From the NCBI GenBank assembly GCA_964486825.1, contig CAZAQS010000302.1, positions 1 through 5,564 on the forward strand: DNA of 5,564 bases, read 5' to 3'. The notes under the pieces were generated by a model. That model saw only the letters and a program-made list of their open reading frames with translations. It was not told the DNA's origin and did no database searches. Below are positions 1 to 5,197 of the stretch, piece after piece; within the stretch, counting starts at the first letter, position 1; each line of letters begins with the position of its first letter. Source of the DNA: CAZAQS01 sp964486825 (GTDB lineage Bacteria > Chloroflexota > Anaerolineae > Anaerolineales > UBA4823). Position numbers and translations under genes: made by a program.

Positions 1-1604
1 ACCGTACCATCCTCCTTATCCTGGCGCTTGTGTTATTGCTGGGCATAGCACTCCCGGCCTCCGGCGCCGGGGACGTACGCGTGTGGGTCGAATACCGCCC
101 GGGCACCCAGGCCGCCGTCCAGGGAGAGCTTCAAAAGTCCGGAGCCCAGTTCTACTATCATTTCGACCGTCTTCAATCGTATGTGGTAAGCGTTCCAGAA
201 AGGGCTTTGAACGGATTGAGCCGTAACCCCAACGTCGCCTCCATAGAGATCGACCCGGTCCGGGAGCTGGTTCAAAATATACCCGGAGAATTCCCCACCC
301 TTGAGGTGTCCATCCTGCCCGAGCAGGTGGTCCCCTACGGCATCGATATGGTGCAGGCCCGCGATATTTGGGACGCCAACCGTAACGGCAAGATCGACAA
401 GAATGCTCCGACCGGCGCAGGGCGCACCGTATGCATCATCGACACGGGCTATTACAACGCCCACGAAGACCTGCAGGGGGTCCACGTCGTCGGGGGTTAC
501 TCGCAAACCAACCCCGATCCTGCTCTTTGGACATTTGATGGGCACGGTCACGGCACGCACGTTGCCGGCACTGTCACCGCCATGCACAATGGTATCGGCG
601 TTGTTGGCGTCACCCCTGGGACTGTCTCGCTCTTTATCGTCAAGATCTTCGACGATACCGGTGAATGGGTCTCCAAGAAGCACGCCTCCGATTTGGTGGA
701 AGCCGCTTACCTTTGCGCTGACAATGGCGCCAATGTTATCAGCATGAGCTTGAGCGGAACGACCAGGAGCGGCAGGGAAGAACGCGCCTTCAACAACCTG
801 TACGCTGCCGGCGTGCTCTCCGTGGCAGCTGCCAGCAACGACGGCATCGAACGATACCATTACCCGGCTTCCTACGACTCGGTTATTTCCGTAGCCGCTC
901 TCGACTCGAATTACACAGTTGCTAATTTCTCACAGTTCAACGACCAGGTCGAGCTGGCAGCCCCCGGCGTTAACGTGCTCAGCACGCTGCCCTTCATTGC
1001 CGATGGTTATGTACTTGTGGATGGGATCGAATACGAGGCGATTGCCATCGAGTTTGCCGCGACCGGCTACGCCTCAGGCCAGCTTGTAGATGGCGGTCGC
1101 TGCCTGACCACCGGTCCCTGGAGCGAGGCGGTGGTGCTGTGCGAGCGTGGAGATATCAGCTTCTATGATAAAGTCATGAATGTACAGAGCAGCGGAGGTG
1201 TGGCTGCTGTCATCTACAACAATGCTCCTGGTATCTTCAGCGGCACGCTCGGCGCCGGCAACACAGCTACGATCCTGGCAGTCTCCATAAGCCAGGAGGA
1301 TGGACAGTACCTGGTGGCGAACAAGACTGGCTTCCTGGCCGAAGTTGGCAGCTCGGTCGTTTATGATGCCAGCGGCTACGAGCCCTGGAGCGGCACTTCC
1401 ATGGCTACCCCCCACGTCTCTGGCGTCGCCGCCCTGATCTGGAGCTGGGATCCCTCCCTGACGAACGTCCAGATCCGCCAGGCCTTGCAGGTCACTGCCC
1501 TCGATCTTGGCGAACCCGGCCGGGATGTCTACTACGGCTACGGGCTGGTGCAGGCTTACGACGCCTGGAATTACCTGGGCGGGGGAAAGCCTGGCAACAA
1601 GTAA
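1..1604 (+). CDS. Secreted subtilisin-like serine protease (peptidase S8) with PA-domain insertion, 5'-partial
   Basis: Secreted endopeptidase of the subtilase family. The frame is open from base 3, so the start lies upstream of the window; the GTG at 30 falls inside the signal peptide. Numbering from that GTG as residue 1: a hydrophobic core runs from about -8 to 10 and is followed by SGA-GD, a plausible signal peptidase I site, with no lipobox Cys. An I9-like propeptide covers about 15-80. The catalytic domain has Asp138 (CIIDTG), His174 (GHGHGTHVAG), oxyanion Asn270 (AASND) and Ser457 (GTSMATPHVSG), so the triad is complete. Asn and Ser are 187 residues apart, against 66 in subtilisin BPN'; the excess is a PA (protease-associated) domain at about 322-446 with the typical CERGDISFYDKV motif and Cys358/Cys371. 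An EF-hand-like loop (DANRNGKID, 115-123) precedes the Asp motif. The C-terminus ends shortly after the catalytic domain with no anchor or sorting signal. Substrate unknown; nutrient scavenging outside the cell is an inference. Confidence 0.93.
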   Translation, partial: RTILLILALVLLLGIALPASGAGDVRVWVEYRPGTQAAVQGELQKSGAQFYYHFDRLQSYVVSVPERALNGLSRNPNVASIEIDPVRELVQNIPGEFPTLEVSILPEQVVPYGIDMVQARDIWDANRNGKIDKNAPTGAGRTVCIIDTGYYNAHEDLQGVHVVGGYSQTNPDPALWTFDGHGHGTHVAGTVTAMHNGIGVVGVTPGTVSLFIVKIFDDTGEWVSKKHASDLVEAAYLCADNGANVISMSLSGTTRSGREERAFNNLYAAGVLSVAAASNDGIERYHYPASYDSVISVAALDSNYTVANFSQFNDQVELAAPGVNVLSTLPFIADGYVLVDGIEYEAIAIEFAATGYASGQLVDGGRCLTTGPWSEAVVLCERGDISFYDKVMNVQSSGGVAAVIYNNAPGIFSGTLGAGNTATILAVSISQEDGQYLVANKTGFLAEVGSSVVYDASGYEPWSGTSMATPHVSGVAALIWSWDPSLTNVQIRQALQVTALDLGEPGRDVYYGYGLVQAYDAWNYLGGGKPGNK

Positions 1605-1842
1605 CTTTTTCTCGCAGGTTCTCCGCAACCGCCTCCTCCCCGTGAACCAGGTAGCTCTCCTTTAGGGTGTCCTTGGAAGCCCTGGCATACTTCACCAGAT
1701 CATCCTGCCTGGTATGGGTTGAGAAGCCGCGGATATTGACCGCCAGGTGAGAGGTCATATAAGTGGTGTAGGCGGGGCCTTCATAGCCCTGGTTGGTCAA
1801 TCCTCTCCAGGTTATATCAATCCCGTCATGGGCAGTGGATGA
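1603..1842 (-). pseudogene. Probable C-terminal remnant of a beta-CASP metallo-beta-lactamase-fold ribonuclease
   Basis: The minus-strand frame is open across the whole gap between the rnd and protease stops (it is closed by a TAA at 1893-1891). The stretch from about 1743 to 1603 reads NIRGFSTHTRQDDLVKY, then about ten residues, then ESYLVHGEEAVAENLREKV. This matches the end of beta-CASP RNases (CPSF/Ysh1-like MBL exonucleases), where GFSAHAD carries the motif B His and VHGE the motif C His; both His are present here. The normal upstream part, several hundred residues with the HxHxDH zinc site, is absent and its place is taken by rnd. Possible starts are a TTG at 1800 and an ATG at 1758, neither with a clear ribosome site. 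The recognisable homology stops at the protease stop codon. Most likely a truncated, non-functional leftover. The family match is from memory of the motifs, not from a search. Confidence 0.5.
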
Positions 1843-2980
1843 CTTGCAGGATCTGTTGGCCGAAATTCTCCAGCCGCCAGGGGACGTCCTTTAAGATCTC
1901 CGCCAGCTCCTCCATTTCGCGTGGGTTACGTTCGGCTACCGCATGCAAAAGGTCGCGCGATAGCACCACATCCGACTTCACTCCCAGGTCTCGGGCGGTG
2001 AGCTTACGCCAAAGGCGCAGGTTTTCCAGACGGCAAAGGAACTTCTCGTCTGGCCGCGGTGAGCGCGGCTGGGTAATGGGCGGCGCCTGTAGGCCTCTTT
2101 GGACAACTTGCAGCAGCGCTGAACCGTGCCGCTGCATCTGTCCCCGGCTCATCCCCGGCAGGCGTTTCAGCTCGTTTGCCGTGGTCGGGCAAGCGCTGGC
2201 AATGGCGTGCAAGGTTCTGTCGCTCATGACTTTGAACAGAGGCCGGTTCAGGCGCCGGGCTACGTTATCGCGATACTTGCACAGCTCCTGGAGCACCGCC
2301 GCTTGCCGGGGGTTCAGATCGTTGACCCCACTGATCCTCCAGCATGCTTCCTCGATCTTTCGGGTATGGTTGCGCGGGTGCTCCTGTTCCCCGTTGTTCA
2401 GCAAGGATAGGCGCCGGAAGTCTTCCTCCGCCAGGGGCCAGCGCCCGCTCTCTTCCAGTTCTGCCCGCAGCCGTTCTCGTAATGGGATCAGGTAGCGTGT
2501 ATCCAGCATGGCATAGTCCAGCAGGTGTTGGGGTAATGGCCTTTGTCCCCAATTAGCCCTTTGGAAGCGCTTGTCCATCTCCACCCCAAACTCGTTCTTT
2601 AATATCGAACCCAAACCGACCTCGTCTTTGCCCAGCACGGTAGCTGCCACCATCGTATCGAAAAGGTTTTCCACCTTGAAGGCGAAATCACGCTGTAAGC
2701 AGATCAGGTCGTACTCGGCGGCATGGAAGATCTTCTCGATCTTTGGGTTTGAGAAGATGCGCGCCAGGGGCGACAGGTCCTTCATCGACAGCGGGTCCAC
2801 CAGGTAATCCATCTCCTGAGTCGAGAACTGGATCAGGCAGACCTGCTCCTGGTAGGCATACAGGCTGTTCGACTCCGTATCGACCGCCAAGACCGGTTCG
2901 TGCAAAAGATCCTGGACCAGCTCTTCCAGGGCTTTTTCGTCTGTTATTAATTCTAGAGCTGCAATTTTTTCTTCACTCAT
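1826..2980 (-). CDS. rnd: Ribonuclease D (DEDDy 3'-5' exoribonuclease with HRDC domains)
   Basis: 3'-to-5' exoribonuclease that trims the 3' ends of tRNA and other stable RNA precursors in the cytoplasm, using two metal ions. The 384-residue protein is about the usual length. Exo I is AVDTES with Asp34 and Glu36; Exo II is FHAAEYDL with Asp91; Exo III is YAMLDTRYL with Tyr156 and Asp160, which gives the complete DEDDy set. An HRDC domain spans about 225-296 (RPLFKVMSDRTLHAIA, then LKRLPGMS), and a second HRDC-like helical region spans about 313-381, as in E. coli RNase D. The start is an ATG at 2980 with only a weak purine-rich stretch (CGAGA) upstream. The gene is 199 bp downstream of rimI on the same strand and converges on the protease gene. 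No hairpin with a T-run follows the stop. Expected to be active. Confidence 0.96.
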   Translation of the reverse strand: MSEEKIAALELITDEKALEELVQDLLHEPVLAVDTESNSLYAYQEQVCLIQFSTQEMDYLVDPLSMKDLSPLARIFSNPKIEKIFHAAEYDLICLQRDFAFKVENLFDTMVAATVLGKDEVGLGSILKNEFGVEMDKRFQRANWGQRPLPQHLLDYAMLDTRYLIPLRERLRAELEESGRWPLAEEDFRRLSLLNNGEQEHPRNHTRKIEEACWRISGVNDLNPRQAAVLQELCKYRDNVARRLNRPLFKVMSDRTLHAIASACPTTANELKRLPGMSRGQMQRHGSALLQVVQRGLQAPPITQPRSPRPDEKFLCRLENLRLWRKLTARDLGVKSDVVLSRDLLHAVAERNPREMEELAEILKDVPWRLENFGQQILQVIHCP

Positions 2981-3027
2981 ATAATCTCGGTTTCTAGTGT
3001 TCCGAATATGATCCTAACGTCTCAAAA

Positions 3028-3057
3028 TATACAACCGAACACATATAGCTTTGTCAG
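3028..3057 (-). promoter_or_regulatory. Possible weak promoter for rnd
   Basis: On the minus strand CTGACA (3057-3052) is followed after 18 bp by TGTATA (3033-3028), about 48 bp before the rnd ATG. It is the best sigma-70-like pair I see in the gap between rimI and rnd, but the -10 match is poor and the region is AT-rich, so a chance match is quite possible. Confidence 0.25.
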
Positions 3058-3107
3058 GTCTTCCTGCGATCCGTTTTCCAATGCAATTGTCTTTCTTGCC
3101 ATAGCCC

Positions 3108-3129
3108 ATTTCCCTGGAATTTCCCCTGG
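3108..3129. repeat. Short tandem near-repeat ATTTCCC(C)TGG
   Basis: Two adjacent units, ATTTCCCTGG (3108-3117) and ATTTCCCCTGG (3119-3129), are followed by a third partial copy ATTTCCCC (3143-3150) and a C6 run (3156-3161). The minus strand therefore carries five G-tracts in about 57 bp. One loop would be 20 nt, so this is only a weak G-quadruplex candidate. Function unknown. Confidence 0.4.
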
Positions 3130-3179
3130 TACCGCTGCGTTGATTTCCCCTAATTCCCCCCATTCATTTAGCTTGTCAA

Positions 3180-3668
3180 TTATAGCTCATTTGAAGTCCG
3201 GGGGCCCTTTTCCATCACAATTGCATCTTCCCTGTCCGAGTAGTAGCGCGGCCAAACACTCCTTTGATGGTATCCCAGGCGCTGGTACAGGCGGATGGCG
3301 CTCTGGTTGGAAGCGCGCACGCTCAAGCGAATGGAAGCCACATCCAGGAGTTCTTCCACCTCCCGCAAGAGCTTTTCCCCGATTCCCTTGGAACGGTATT
3401 CGGGAAGCACGCCCACGGTAGAGATCCAGGCCGTGTTCTCGGAGCGGCGAATATCGCAGGCGATGAAACCAACCAGTCGACCGTCGTTGACGGCCTTCAG
3501 GCGCAGGACGTTCGGCATGGTCAGTACGCCCACCAGATCCAAGAGAGGCCAGGCGTCCTTCGGGAAGCATACCTGTTCCAGGTAGCGCAGCGCCGACACA
3601 TCTTTCCAGGTAGCCGGCTCGATCAAAACCTGCCGGCCTGGGTCGGGGTTATCTTGCTCGTCAATCAC
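3180..3668 (-). CDS. rimI: RimI-like GNAT N-acetyltransferase
   Basis: Acetyl-CoA-dependent N-acetyltransferase of the GNAT family. The closest known relative by motif is RimI, which acetylates the N-terminal Ala of ribosomal protein S18 in E. coli; RimI-like proteins also modify other protein N-termini. The 162-residue single domain contains acetyl-CoA pyrophosphate motif A at 85-101 (VGVLPEYRSKGIGEKLL, with Arg92, Gly95, Gly97), motif B VRASNQSAIRLYQRLGY with Asn121 and Tyr128, and the RimI-type tail RYYSDREDAIVMEK. The Tyr equivalent to E. coli Tyr115 is present, but the position of catalytic Glu103 (LEVRASN) is Ser116 (LSVRASN). The start is a GTG at 3668. A G-rich ribosome site (AGGGGGG) abuts and overlaps it, which is unusually close; a TTG at residue 15 with AGG upstream is an alternative. 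It lies 49 bp after the membrane-protein gene, with no clear terminator between. The symbol is by similarity; the true substrate is not shown. Confidence 0.85.
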   Translation of the reverse strand: MIDEQDNPDPGRQVLIEPATWKDVSALRYLEQVCFPKDAWPLLDLVGVLTMPNVLRLKAVNDGRLVGFIACDIRRSENTAWISTVGVLPEYRSKGIGEKLLREVEELLDVASIRLSVRASNQSAIRLYQRLGYHQRSVWPRYYSDREDAIVMEKGPRTSNEL

Positions 3669-3717
3669 CCCCCTATTCTACTACTTTGAGGGATGTTTTT
3701 TGGGAAAGGTAGCCCTC

Positions 3718-4011
3718 TCAGGACAGGTACCAGGCAAGAACTGCGGCAAGCACAGCAGAGATCGCGCCGATAAAAAGGCCCCACCAAAGCCAGCGGCGGG
3801 TGATTACACGATGGTAAGCCTGGTATATCGTAGCTGACAGGCTGCCCAGGATAGCTAAGCCCAGCAGGTCCCAGGTATTCTGATTGAAGAAGTATGAGCG
3901 TACCACTGCCAGTCCGAGCAATCCAAATAACAAGATGGTGGCTGCCAAACGGTAGCTGGCATTCTCAATAGCCTGGGTGCGCTCATCGCGCTCAACTGAC
4001 CGGATATTCAT
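3718..4011 (-). CDS. Small three-helix membrane protein, partner of the XRE regulator
   Basis: Hypothetical 97-residue integral membrane protein. A charged N-terminus with a DERTQAIENASYRLA segment (9-23) is followed by three hydrophobic helices at about 22-40, 47-66 and 74-96, with TRRW as a positive loop before the third. The DER...A..RLA start followed by several helices resembles the small DUF2178-like membrane proteins usually encoded next to YozG-type XRE regulators; this is from memory of the pattern, so family assignment is tentative. The ATG overlaps the stop of the regulator gene by 4 bp (ATGA), so translation is very likely coupled and the two are one operon. No catalytic residues are seen. 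A role in sensing or membrane stress, signalling to the regulator, is conjecture. Confidence 0.85.
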   Translation of the reverse strand: MNIRSVERDERTQAIENASYRLAATILLFGLLGLAVVRSYFFNQNTWDLLGLAILGSLSATIYQAYHRVITRRWLWWGLFIGAISAVLAAVLAWYLS

Positions 4012-4235
4012 GTTTCAATCTCCTCCAGGTAGAAGACCTCGTCGACCGGCTTCTCCAACCGGTTAGCCAGAAGGAAAGCCAGCAGGGCGGAAGGCACGTA
4101 CTGCTCGTTCTCGATCGAACTGATGGTCTGGCGGGTAACCCCGCCCAGGCGGGCAAGTTCCTCCTGAGAGAGGTTCCGTTCAGCTCGTGCAATTTTCAGG
4201 CGGTTAGCAAGTTTGATCTTTTTCATGGATGGCAT
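4008..4235 (-). CDS. Small XRE-family transcriptional regulator (YozG-like HTH)
   Basis: DNA-binding protein of 75 residues, made up almost entirely of one lambda-repressor/Cro-type helix-turn-helix. The HTH covers about 22-49 (LSQEELARLGGVTRQTISS, then IENEQYVPS), with TRQTISSIENE as recognition helix; the tail LLANRLEKPVDEVFYLEE is typical of the YozG-like group, which lacks a ligand domain. Two starts are possible. The ATG at 4235 (MPSMKK) has CAGG 5 nt upstream. The ATG at 4226 (MKKIKL) has AAGG 9 nt upstream and matches the usual start of the family better. The predicted transcription start near 4239 would leave almost no leader for the 4235 start. First gene of an operon with the membrane protein; it probably represses itself through the paired repeats upstream. 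Confidence 0.92.
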   Translation of the reverse strand: MPSMKKIKLANRLKIARAERNLSQEELARLGGVTRQTISSIENEQYVPSALLAFLLANRLEKPVDEVFYLEEIET

Positions 4236-4245
4236 CCTTACCTGA

Positions 4246-4274
4246 AGTATATAAATAATTTATCGAAATGTCAA
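4246..4274 (-). promoter_or_regulatory. Near-consensus sigma-70 promoter of the XRE operon
   Basis: On the minus strand TTGACA (4274-4269, perfect -35) is followed by a 17-bp AT-rich spacer and TATACT (4251-4246, five of six -10 bases). Transcription should begin near 4239-4240, only about 4 nt before the ATG at 4235 and 13 nt before the ATG at 4226. The -35 box lies inside the proximal 18-bp repeat. Confidence 0.75.
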
Positions 4275-4306
4275 GTATAGCGGACATAATGACAAGTATA
4301 GCGGAC
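4268..4306. repeat. Two 18-bp direct repeats, candidate operator pair for the XRE regulator
   Basis: ATGTCAAGTATAGCGGAC (4268-4285) and ATGACAAGTATAGCGGAC (4289-4306) differ at one base and start 21 bp apart, which is two helical turns, so bound proteins would sit on the same DNA face. On the minus strand the proximal unit with its next base contains TGTC-N10-GACA, a short inverted arrangement as expected for a dimer. The proximal unit covers the -35 box of the XRE promoter; the distal unit lies just upstream. Binding by the adjacent XRE protein is inferred from position. Confidence 0.6.
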
Positions 4307-4310
4307 GATC

Positions 4311-4320
4311 CACCCGGGTG
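4311..4320. promoter_or_regulatory. Perfect 10-bp palindrome between divergent promoters
   Basis: CACCCGGGTG is a perfect inverted repeat a few bases beyond the distal XRE repeat and about 58 bp upstream of the -35 box of the Lgt-like gene. It is too short to form a terminator and could be a half of a regulator site. A chance occurrence is possible in GC-rich DNA. Confidence 0.2.
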
Positions 4321-4377
4321 ATGGAAGGCAGATCTCCTAATCAGAAATAAGCCCTGTCTAACTGTGCCCCGTCAAAG

Positions 4378-4408
4378 TTGATATCTTCTGGAGAGCGCAT
4401 GGTATTAT
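4378..4408 (+). promoter_or_regulatory. Candidate extended -10 promoter of the Lgt-like gene
   Basis: TTGATA (4378-4383) and TATTAT (4403-4408) are separated by 19 bp, longer than ideal, but the -10 is preceded by TGG (4400-4402), an extended -10 TGn that tolerates poor spacing. Transcription would start near 4415, just before the GGAGG ribosome site, giving a leader of about 12 nt to the CTG at 4427. The ATG at 4399 would then lie upstream of the transcript. A small inverted repeat, TCAA-AG-TTGA (4372-4381), overlaps the -35 box. Confidence 0.45.
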
Positions 4409-4416
4409 TAACTACC

Positions 4417-4421
4417 GGAGG
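4417..4421 (+). promoter_or_regulatory. Strong ribosome binding site that sets a CTG start
   Basis: GGAGG is followed by 5 nt (CAAAT) and then an in-frame CTG at 4427. No ATG, GTG or TTG lies in this frame between the site and the TTG at 4472, which has no good ribosome site of its own. Confidence 0.6.
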
Positions 4422-4426
4422 CAAAT

Positions 4427-5182
4427 CTGACTGCTTTCTCCCTTCTGATCGGGTTTGGCGCGGCCTTTGGATTGGCCTGGACGGCCGCGCTGGCGCCTAA
4501 TAAGCACGTAGCCCACTGGATCGACCAGGGGTTGTGGATTTTATTTGGCGCGTTACTCGGTGGGCGCCTGGTTCACGTTGTTTCTGTCTGGCCCTATTAT
4601 GTAGATCGTCCCCAGGATATCCCACAAGTATGGCTGGGAGGCCTTTCCGGGACCGGCGCTTTGGCCGGCGGCCTGCTGGCGCTGGGACTGTTGGCTATAA
4701 TCATCCGCCAGAACCTGGGTGCCCTGGCTGACAGGTACCTGCCTCTGGCGACAGCACTGGTGGTCAGCGCCTGGTTGGCAGGTTGGGCGGACGGGGTTGC
4801 TTATGGGGCTGAAACTGCTGCCTGGTGGGGATTGCCGGCCATCGATGAATGGGGGAACCTGTCCCGGCGCGCGCCGCTACAAATGCTGGCCGCCATCCTG
4901 TCGCTGGTGGTTTTCTGGTACGCCGACCGCCGCAGGCACCCCAAACACCCCGGAGCGGCTGGCAGCCTGGCCTTATCTGGGCTGGGGCTGCTCATCTTTG
5001 CCACTGCCCTCTTGAGGGCTGATCCTTCCCCTGGCTGGGTGGGTTTGCGACCAGAGGCCTGGGCCGGGCTGGGTTTTACCCTCCTGGCTGGCCTGGTCTT
5101 CCTCCTGGCCCGCTTTCCCTTGCGCTGGCGTCGGCGGACTTCACCAGCGGGAGATACGGATGTCCTTCAAAATACCTCTTAA
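4427..5182 (+). CDS. Lgt-family-like polytopic membrane protein (divergent prolipoprotein diacylglyceryl transferase homologue)
   Basis: Integral membrane protein of 251 residues from the CTG at 4427, or 236 from the TTG at 4472. The CTG is preferred for its GGAGG site and because residues 2-23 then form a first transmembrane helix. About seven helices are expected (2-23, 33-53, 70-93, 104-122, 151-167, 180-196, 212-230), as in Lgt. Lgt-like landmarks are GGRLVHVV (45-52), WLGGLSGTGALAGG (69-82), GWADGVAYG (119-127) and RRAPLQML (147-154). Lgt transfers diacylglycerol from phosphatidylglycerol to the lipobox Cys of prolipoproteins. Here the positions of E. coli His103 (SFHGG) and Arg143 (GRLGN) are replaced, apparently by Thr76 and Trp117, so classical activity is doubtful. 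Probably a paralogue with another lipid-related job, or simply a remote homologue. First gene of an apparent operon with the C-N hydrolase 15 bp downstream. Confidence 0.75.
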   Translation: MTAFSLLIGFGAAFGLAWTAALAPNKHVAHWIDQGLWILFGALLGGRLVHVVSVWPYYVDRPQDIPQVWLGGLSGTGALAGGLLALGLLAIIIRQNLGALADRYLPLATALVVSAWLAGWADGVAYGAETAAWWGLPAIDEWGNLSRRAPLQMLAAILSLVVFWYADRRRHPKHPGAAGSLALSGLGLLIFATALLRADPSPGWVGLRPEAWAGLGFTLLAGLVFLLARFPLRWRRRTSPAGDTDVLQNTS

Positions 5183-5197
5183 ACGGATCCTAGGACG

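Larger units (their letters stand above)
3022..3186 (-). other. Unassigned 54-codon open stretch in the rimI-rnd gap
   Basis: This gap of about 200 bp has no recognised gene. On the minus strand one frame is open from just before the rimI stop (after a TGA at 3189-3187) to a TGA at 3024-3022. It reads like protein, with segments such as IDKLNEWGELGEINAAVPG and ARKTIALENGSQEDLTKLY: balanced acidic and basic residues and few of the Arg/Ser/Pro runs typical of shadow frames. The only ATG is at the Met of MARKTIALENG (26 codons); a longer product would need an ATT or ATA start. Codon third positions are more AT-rich than in the neighbours. I do not recognise the family. It may be a small gene, the tail of a decayed gene, or chance. 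Confidence 0.2.

Noticed and set aside
30..32. GTG at 30 as the protease start
   Set aside because: The frame is open to the window edge and the preceding residues (RTILLILAL) are part of the signal-peptide core, so the true start is upstream.
33..860. Long minus-strand open frame (275 codons) opposite the protease
   Set aside because: It lies fully antisense to a clear S8 protease with intact catalytic motifs and has no recognisable domain; a GC-driven shadow.
1074..1628. 184-codon minus-strand frame opposite the protease C-terminus
   Set aside because: It is antisense to the PA and Ser-motif region, with no family pattern.
1605..1825. Bidirectional terminator in the convergent gap
   Set aside because: I found only a 4-bp GGGC/GCCC stem without a T-run; no convincing hairpin for either gene.
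3008..3421. 137-codon plus-strand frame across the rimI 3' end and the gap
   Set aside because: Its second half is antisense to rimI and it has shadow-type composition (many Ser, Pro, Arg); no domain is seen.
3264..3689. 141-codon plus-strand frame opposite rimI
   Set aside because: It is antisense to the conserved GNAT motifs, so a shadow.
3669..3717. Terminator between the membrane-protein gene and rimI (GAGGG...CCCTC)
   Set aside because: The stem is only 5 bp with a loop of about 19 nt and no T-run follows in the reading direction.
4399..4497. ATG at 4399 as a start of a gene or leader peptide
   Set aside because: It is in a different frame from the Lgt-like gene, ends after 33 codons, and lies within or upstream of the predicted promoter -10 region.
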